9,866 nt of DNA from Candidatus Rokuibacteriota bacterium (GTDB lineage Bacteria; Methylomirabilota; Methylomirabilia; Rokubacteriales; CSP1-6). The stretch covers positions 1 to 9,866 of the forward strand of contig QHSM01000278.1 of the NCBI GenBank assembly GCA_003221595.1, written 5' to 3'. The position numbers and the translations under genes are program-made. Below are positions 5,761-9,866 of the stretch, one piece after another; the first letter of the stretch is position 1; the number at the start of each line of letters is the position of its first letter. A model generated the notes under the pieces. The model had not been told where the DNA came from. It saw only the letters and a list, made by a program, of their open reading frames with translations, and made no database searches.

Positions 5761-7706
5761 GACGCCTCCGTGATGGCCCGCACGGCTCCGGGATTCTCGA
5801 GCGAGGAGAGGTCGCCCGCGGCCTTGCCGAGATAGGTGGCCCGGATCACGCGCCGCATGATCTTGGCGCTCCGGGTCTTCGGCAGGTCGCGCGTGAACAG
5901 CACGCGCTCCGGCTTGAGCGCTCGGCCCATCTGCCGCGCGACCAGATCGGAGAGCTGCGACCGTAGCGGCTCGGAGGGCTGATGACTCGGCCGCAGGACG
6001 ACGAAGCAGACGATGGCCTCCCCCTTCACCTCGTGCGGCACGCCCACGACGCCCGCTTCGGCGACGGCCTCGTGCGAGACCAGCACCGACTCGACCTCCG
6101 CCGGGCCCAGGCGCTTGCCGGCGATCTTCAGCGTGTCGTCCGAGCGTCCCTGGATGAACCAGAAGCCGTCCGCGTCCACGTACGCCCAGTCCCCGTGCAC
6201 CCAGACGTCGGGCCAGCGCGACCAGTACGTTTCCTCGTAGCGCTGCGGATCCTTCCAGAAGCCCTGCGTCATGCCGGGCCACGGCGCGGTGACGACCAGC
6301 TCGCCCACCTGTCCGCGCACGGGCCGGCCGTCGTCGCCGAAGCAATCGGCCGCCATGCCGGGAATGGGCCCCGTGAACGAGCAGGGCTTGATCGGCGCGA
6401 TCGGGAACGAGCTGAGGATGCCGCCGGAGATCTCGGTGCCGCCGGTGTAGTTGATGATCGGCACGCGAGCCTTGCCCGCGTTCTCGAAGAGCCAGCGATA
6501 GGGCTCGGGGTTCCAGGGCTCGCCCGTCGAGCCGAGGATGCGCAGCGAGCCGAGCTCGTGGGCGTGCACGTGCTCGGCACCGTGCGGCATGAGCGCGCGC
6601 ACCGCCGTCGGCGAGAGCCCCATGACCGTGATCCCGTGGCGCTCGACCAGCTCCCAGAGACGATTGGGGCTGGGATAGTCCGGGACGCCCTCGAAGAGGA
6701 CGGCGGTCCCGCCGTGGAAGAGCCCCGCGGTGATCAGCATCGGCCCCATCAGCCAGCCCAGGTCGGTCAGCCAGAACAGGCGGTCGCCCGGTCCCACGTC
6801 CATCAGGTAGCCGAAGTCGTGGGCGCACTTGAGGAGAAACCCGCCCTGCGTGAGCACCGCGCCCTTCGGCCGGCCCGTCGTCCCCGACGTGTAGATGATG
6901 AGGCACGGACGATCGAACTCGACCGGCAGCGCGGGGCACTCGGCCGACTCCTTGCCGATCAGCTCGTGCCACCAGTGATCGCGCCCCGCATTCCACGGGA
7001 TCTCGCGGCCGAGCCGCTTGTAGACGATCACGTGCTCGACCGAGGGCGACGCGGCCGCCGCCTCGTCGGCGGTCTCCTTCATCTTCACGATCTGCCCGCG
7101 GCGATAGAAGCCGTCGGCCGTCACCAGCACCCGGGCTTCACAATCCTGGAGCCGCGAGGCGACGGCCTGGGCGCCGTAGCCCGAGAAGCACGGGGTGTAG
7201 ATGGCTCCGATTCGCACGACCGCAAGCGTGGCGATGGCCGCCTCGGGCGACATCGGGAGGAACACCCCCACGCGGTCGCCCTCTCGCACGCCCAGACGCT
7301 TGAGCGCGTTGGCGAGCTGGTTCACCTCGCGCGCCAGCTCGCGGTACGTCAGGCTCCGGCTGCGGCCGTCGTCGCCCTCCCAGATGATCGCCGGCTGCTC
7401 TCCCCGCCCGGCGTCGAGATGGCGGTCGACACAGTTGTCGGCGAAGCTCATCAGGCCGCCCTCGAACCAGCGCGGCCACTGAAGGCCACGGGAGACGTCG
7501 CGCACGCGCGTGTACGGACGCGTGAATCGAAGGCCGAGATCGCGCACGACCGCGTCCCAGTACCAATCGGGGTCCGCGACGCTCCGGCGCTGCAGCTCGG
7601 CCAGCGTGCCGATGCCGAGGGATTTCATGAAGCGCGCGATACGGGAGCCCTCGGCGTATTCGCGCGTGGGCCGCCAGACGATCTCGCTCGTGGGGGTCTC
7701 GGTCAT
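5757..7706 (-). CDS. AMP-forming acyl-CoA synthetase (acetyl-CoA synthetase-like)
   Basis: A 649-residue ANL-superfamily enzyme of Acs length. It activates a carboxylic acid to acyl-AMP and then to acyl-CoA. Core motifs in order: LTYREL near 119, YTSGTTGRPKG (272-282, ATP phosphate loop), STGEPWNPE (about 393-401), YTGGTE (421-426), GDWAYVDADGFW (about 505-516), GRSDDTLKIAGKRLGPAEVES (about 520-540, the hinge) and PKTRSAKIMRRV near 609-620, with the catalytic, acetylation-target Lys at about 615. The Acs motif WWQTE, whose Trp limits the pocket to acetate, is replaced by NYTGGTE, so a larger acid such as propionate, butyrate or a branched or aromatic acid is plausible. I chose ATG at 7706 because GGGAGG lies 6 nt upstream; an in-frame TTG at 7712 directly abuts that ribosome binding site. 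The next gene downstream, after a possible small ORF, is the Rieske oxygenase, so they may share a catabolic pathway. Confidence 0.92.
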   Translation of the reverse strand: MTETPTSEIVWRPTREYAEGSRIARFMKSLGIGTLAELQRRSVADPDWYWDAVVRDLGLRFTRPYTRVRDVSRGLQWPRWFEGGLMSFADNCVDRHLDAGRGEQPAIIWEGDDGRSRSLTYRELAREVNQLANALKRLGVREGDRVGVFLPMSPEAAIATLAVVRIGAIYTPCFSGYGAQAVASRLQDCEARVLVTADGFYRRGQIVKMKETADEAAAASPSVEHVIVYKRLGREIPWNAGRDHWWHELIGKESAECPALPVEFDRPCLIIYTSGTTGRPKGAVLTQGGFLLKCAHDFGYLMDVGPGDRLFWLTDLGWLMGPMLITAGLFHGGTAVLFEGVPDYPSPNRLWELVERHGITVMGLSPTAVRALMPHGAEHVHAHELGSLRILGSTGEPWNPEPYRWLFENAGKARVPIINYTGGTEISGGILSSFPIAPIKPCSFTGPIPGMAADCFGDDGRPVRGQVGELVVTAPWPGMTQGFWKDPQRYEETYWSRWPDVWVHGDWAYVDADGFWFIQGRSDDTLKIAGKRLGPAEVESVLVSHEAVAEAGVVGVPHEVKGEAIVCFVVLRPSHQPSEPLRSQLSDLVARQMGRALKPERVLFTRDLPKTRSAKIMRRVIRATYLGKAAGDLSSLENPGAVRAITEAS

Positions 7707-7726
7707 GAACAACCTCCCGCCACGGC

Positions 7727-7756
7727 AGTGTACTCGGTGGCGGGCTACCGGGCCAA
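7727..7756 (-). promoter_or_regulatory. Possible sigma70-type promoter of the acyl-CoA synthetase gene
   Basis: On the minus strand TTGGCC (7756-7751) and TACACT (7732-7727) are separated by 18 bp, each four of six to consensus. The predicted start, near 7720, leaves a short leader with the GGGAGG ribosome binding site. The region 7757-7860, between the two divergent promoters, shows no other feature I can support. Confidence 0.42.
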
Positions 7757-7864
7757 CGGCGGTATCGTCGGACGGACCGGTCAGGCTGGGTTCAGGGCTG
7801 CGGAAGCTTGACCGGGCGCGGAATGACCCAGGCCATGTAGTCCACGACGCCGCTTACAACGCTC

Positions 7865-7878
7865 GCTCGTCAACGAGC
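7865..7878. promoter_or_regulatory. 14-bp palindrome upstream of the SDR gene, possible operator
   Basis: GCTCGT (7865-7870), CA, ACGAGC (7873-7878) is a perfect 6-bp-arm inverted repeat. It overlaps the expected -35 position of the SDR promoter (-10 at 7896-7901), a typical site for a TetR- or MarR-type repressor or an activator. No regulator gene is in the window, and the sequence is only palindrome-like evidence. Confidence 0.4.
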
Positions 7879-7892
7879 AACAGCCGACGGTC

Positions 7893-7901
7893 TGTTAGAA
7901 T
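7893..7901 (+). promoter_or_regulatory. Extended -10 promoter of the SDR gene, probably leaderless
   Basis: TGTTAGAAT contains an extended TGn element followed by TAGAAT (five of six to TATAAT). Transcription starting 7-8 bases later falls at 7908-7909, on the A of the SDR start codon. There is no ribosome binding site before that ATG, which fits a leaderless message. Confidence 0.55.
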
Positions 7902-7908
7902 CCGCGCC

Positions 7909-8748
7909 ATGGCACAAGGACAGGCCGGCTTCGACGTCCCGGACAGCTGGGGACTGACGGGAAAAGTCGCGATCGTGACGGGCGGAGGCGCGGCCGGCGA
8001 CGGCATCGGGAACGGCCGGGCCTCCGCGATTCTGCTCGCCCGGGCCGGCACGCGGGTTGTTGTGGTCGACCGCGACCTCGCGCTGGCGAAGCGAACGGTC
8101 GAGCTGATCGAGGCGGGCGACGGCGGCGGCGAAGCGCTCGCCTTCCAGGCCGACGTGACACGCGGCTCAGACTGCGCGGCCATGGTGGAAGCGGCGCTCG
8201 ATCGCTTCGGCCGTCTCGACTTTCTCGACAACAACGTCGGCATCGGCAGCCGCGGGTCCGTCGTCGACGAGAGCGAGGAGAGCTGGCGCCGACTGATGAC
8301 GGTCAACGTCGACACGATGTTTCTCGCCGCCAAGCACGCCATTCCGGCCATGCGCCGGGTGGGCGGTGGGGCCATCGTCAACGTGTCGTCGATCTCCGCG
8401 CTGCGGCCGCGCGGTCTCACCGCCTACTCCGTCTCCAAGGGCGCGGTCATCGCGCTGACCCGGGCGATGGCGGTCGACCACGGACCCGAGGGCATCCGCG
8501 TCAACTGCGTCGCGCCGGGTCCCGTCTACACGCCGATGGTCTATCAGCGGGGCATGAGCCCGGCGTCCCGCGACCAGCGGCGCAAGGCCTCCGCGCTCGG
8601 GATCGAAGGGACCGGATGGGACATCGGGCACGCCGTGCGGTTCCTGCTCTCGGACTTCGCGCGCTACATCACGGGCCACACGCTCGTGGTGGACGGCGGC
8701 ACGACACTGACGGCGCCGGCGCGCGACGCCGGCGGCTCCGGGGGCTAG
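7909..8748 (+). CDS. Short-chain dehydrogenase/reductase (classical SDR)
   Basis: A 279-residue Rossmann-fold oxidoreductase. The cofactor loop is unusual: VTGGGAAGDGIGNGRASA (23-40), several residues longer than the standard TGGGxGIG. Asp54 at the end of the second strand (VVVDRD) predicts NAD(H) rather than NADP(H). The catalytic tetrad is visible: N133 in TVNVDTMF, S160 in IVNVSSIS, and Y173 and K177 in AYSVSK. NNVGIG (108-113) replaces the common NNAG, and NCVAPGPVYTPM and GHTLVVDGGTTL complete the fold. Such enzymes oxidise or reduce an alcohol/ketone pair; the substrate cannot be read. I chose ATG at 7909, although the frame is open further upstream, because the promoter-like element and the start of homology (WGLTGKVAIVTGG) agree with it. 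The gene is divergent from the acyl-CoA synthetase and 19 bp upstream of the hydrolase gene. Confidence 0.9.
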   Translation: MAQGQAGFDVPDSWGLTGKVAIVTGGGAAGDGIGNGRASAILLARAGTRVVVVDRDLALAKRTVELIEAGDGGGEALAFQADVTRGSDCAAMVEAALDRFGRLDFLDNNVGIGSRGSVVDESEESWRRLMTVNVDTMFLAAKHAIPAMRRVGGGAIVNVSSISALRPRGLTAYSVSKGAVIALTRAMAVDHGPEGIRVNCVAPGPVYTPMVYQRGMSPASRDQRRKASALGIEGTGWDIGHAVRFLLSDFARYITGHTLVVDGGTTLTAPARDAGGSGG

Positions 8749-8767
8749 CCGCCGCTCGAAGCGGGAG

Positions 8768-9304
8768 ATGCCCTCCGTCTTCTCGCACGCCATCGCGGCC
8801 GTCGCGGTCGGCGGCGTGGCGGTCGCCGGGCCGTCGCGCCTGACCATCTGGGCGCTCGGCGCCCTCTGCTCGGTCGTCCCCGATATGGACGTCATCTCGT
8901 TCTACTTCGGCCTTCCGTACGACCACGTGCTCGGGCATCGCGGCCTCTCCCACTCGCTCCTCTTCGCGGCGGGACTCGCGTCGGTCGTGGCCGTGCCCGT
9001 GCACCGGACGTGGACGGCGATCCCGTTCCCGAAGCTCTGGGCCTTCTTCTTTCTGGCCACCGCGTCGCACGGGCTGCTCGACGCCATGACGAACGGCGGC
9101 CTCGGGGTGGCGTTCTTCGCGCCGTTCTCGGACGCCCGCTACTTCCTCCCCTGGCGGCCGATCGTCGTCTCGCCGATCTCGATCCGAGCATTCGTCGGCC
9201 CGCGCGGCCTTCAGGTGATGTGGAGCGAGATCGGCTGGATCTGGGCGCCGTCGGCGGTAGTCTTTCTGATCGGGGTTACTTCGCGAAGACCGGGTCGGTC
9301 CTGA
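8768..9304 (+). CDS. Membrane-bound metal-dependent hydrolase, YdjM/DUF457-like
   Basis: A 178-residue, mostly hydrophobic protein with about four membrane segments (roughly 9-36, 63-79, 90-104, 147-171). The predicted metal-binding positions of the YdjM (DUF457, LexA-regulated inner-membrane hydrolase) family are present: H7, PDMD (D39, D41), the strongly conserved GHRGLSHS (H57, R58, S61, H62) and HGLLDAMTNGG (H101, D105). Members are assigned as metal-dependent hydrolases, but the natural substrate is poorly known. The start ATG at 8768 directly follows a GGGAG sequence, closer than ideal, partly inside a small CCGCT/AGCGG hairpin (8752-8764). Initiation may rely on coupling with the SDR gene 19 bp upstream. 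It converges on the next gene with a 17-bp gap that holds no visible terminator. Confidence 0.82.
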   Translation: MPSVFSHAIAAVAVGGVAVAGPSRLTIWALGALCSVVPDMDVISFYFGLPYDHVLGHRGLSHSLLFAAGLASVVAVPVHRTWTAIPFPKLWAFFFLATASHGLLDAMTNGGLGVAFFAPFSDARYFLPWRPIVVSPISIRAFVGPRGLQVMWSEIGWIWAPSAVVFLIGVTSRRPGRS

Positions 9305-9321
9305 TCCTTCGCTCCTCTGCC

Positions 9322-9866
9322 TCAGGCATCCTCGAGCTGGCGGGCGAGCGCCGCGCGGTCGGTGACCGGCAGCTCGCAGGCGTAGTTCCGGCAGACGTAC
9401 GCCGTCGGCTTCCCGCCCACCGCTTCTCGGCCCTCGAGAAGCGGAATCCCGGCGGCGGCGACGGCATCGCCTGCCACCATGCCGGTCACGACGCGGTTGG
9501 GAAGGTAGCGTCCGAAGACCTCGGTCGCCAGCACGCCGAGCCCGTCGCCGGCGGCGGGGGCGACGAGCGCGATCTCGGTCACCGGTCCGAGGTGGAAGTC
9601 GAGCGCGCAGAGGAACCGGCCGAAGCCGCTCGAGTGCTTGGCCATCAGGTCGCCCATCGGCCGGAGCGCCTTCAGCGCCGTCGCTTCGTACTGCGACTCG
9701 CCCGTCAGCACCGCCAGCCGGAAGAGCGTCTCGATGGCGACCGAGGCGCCGCAGGGCACCGCGTTGTCGAAGAGGTTGCGCGGCCGGACGATGAGCGGCT
9801 CTCCGTCGCTACCCGTGTCGTAGAAGCCCTCGAGTCGCTCGTCCCAGAAAAGCCTGACCATGTCCG
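9322..9866 (-). CDS. YyaL/DUF255-type thioredoxin-domain protein, C-terminal part (5' partial)
   Basis: The frame runs off the right edge; only the C-terminal 181 codons are visible, and the ATG at 9861 is internal. The segment matches the end of the YyaL (spermatogenesis-associated protein 20-like) family, which has an N-terminal thioredoxin-like domain and a large alpha/alpha-barrel. Recognisable pieces are LIVRPRNLFDNAVPCGASVA, where the family has RPKEFYDGAIPSGNSVA, then LLALDFHLGP-like (LCALDFHLGP), RYLPNRVV and KPTAYVCRNYACELPVTD near the C-terminus. The family is widespread but functionally obscure; the barrel resembles cellobiose epimerase/glycosidase folds. The thioredoxin domain is outside the window, so its active site cannot be checked. 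Confidence 0.85.
   Translation of the reverse strand, partial: DMVRLFWDERLEGFYDTGSDGEPLIVRPRNLFDNAVPCGASVAIETLFRLAVLTGESQYEATALKALRPMGDLMAKHSSGFGRFLCALDFHLGPVTEIALVAPAAGDGLGVLATEVFGRYLPNRVVTGMVAGDAVAAAGIPLLEGREAVGGKPTAYVCRNYACELPVTDRAALARQLEDA

Noticed and set aside
3783..5762. A 659-codon plus-strand open frame across thiG, thiS and the Rieske gene
   Set aside because: It runs straight through the riboswitch and several minus-strand genes with clear catalytic motifs. It is a high-GC artefact.
7720..7740. CCAC...GTGG and AGT-GT-ACT inverted repeats near the acyl-CoA synthetase promoter as an operator
   Set aside because: The two repeats have different centres and short arms; this is not distinguishable from chance.
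5982..7811. A 609-codon plus-strand open frame opposite the acyl-CoA synthetase
   Set aside because: It is antisense to all the core ANL motifs; the translated product is low-complexity and resembles no family I know.
8752..8764. CCGCT/AGCGG hairpin between the SDR and hydrolase genes as a terminator
   Set aside because: A 5-bp stem without a T-run, immediately before a start codon; too weak for a terminator call.

Overview
The window is high-GC bacterial chromosomal DNA, densely packed and mostly read from the minus strand. The very GC-rich coding, GTG/TTG starts, 4-nt gene overlaps, a thiamin thiazole operon, a phthalate-dioxygenase-like Rieske oxygenase and an acyl-CoA synthetase would suit a free-living soil or sediment bacterium (a Rokubacteria/NC10-type or deltaproteobacterial lineage, for example). 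That placement is a guess from gene style, not a sequence match. I see no rRNA, tRNA, CRISPR array, insertion sequence or phage gene.

Layout: (1) 2-706 (+): the 3' part of a membrane sensor with a LytS-like multi-pass domain and a histidine-kinase H-box, ending without an ATPase domain. (2) 714-1432 (-): a type II toxin-antitoxin pair (Phd/YefM-like antitoxin, PIN-domain toxin) with a 17-bp palindrome at the antitoxin start. (3) 1472-4333 (-): a thiazole operon, thiS-thiG-thiE/tenI-thiO, behind a promoter-like -10 box, a TPP riboswitch and an intrinsic terminator. (4) 4365-7706 (-): an AMP-forming acyl-CoA synthetase, a possible 19-20-residue small ORF, and a Rieske oxygenase, closely spaced and probably cotranscribed. 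(5) 7909-9304 (+): an SDR oxidoreductase, apparently from a leaderless transcript, followed by a YdjM/DUF457-type membrane hydrolase. (6) 9322-9866 (-): the C-terminal part of a YyaL/DUF255-type protein that runs off the window.

How they work together: ThiS carries the sulfur, ThiO oxidises glycine to the imine, and ThiG builds the thiazole phosphate. The ThiE/TenI-fold protein then either aromatises that product or couples it to the pyrimidine. ThiF, ThiC and ThiD are not in the window, so they must be elsewhere. TPP should shut the operon off through the leader.

The most interesting feature is in that leader. The extra P3a hairpin of the aptamer is perfectly complementary over 11 nt to the 5' arm of the terminator, so the optional hairpin may itself be the antiterminator. 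Also notable are the mixed ThiE/TenI signature, the small ORF with a consensus ribosome binding site, the palindrome at the antitoxin start, and the kinase fragment lacking a catalytic domain. I found no convincing new multi-gene system; most of the window is ordinary metabolism.
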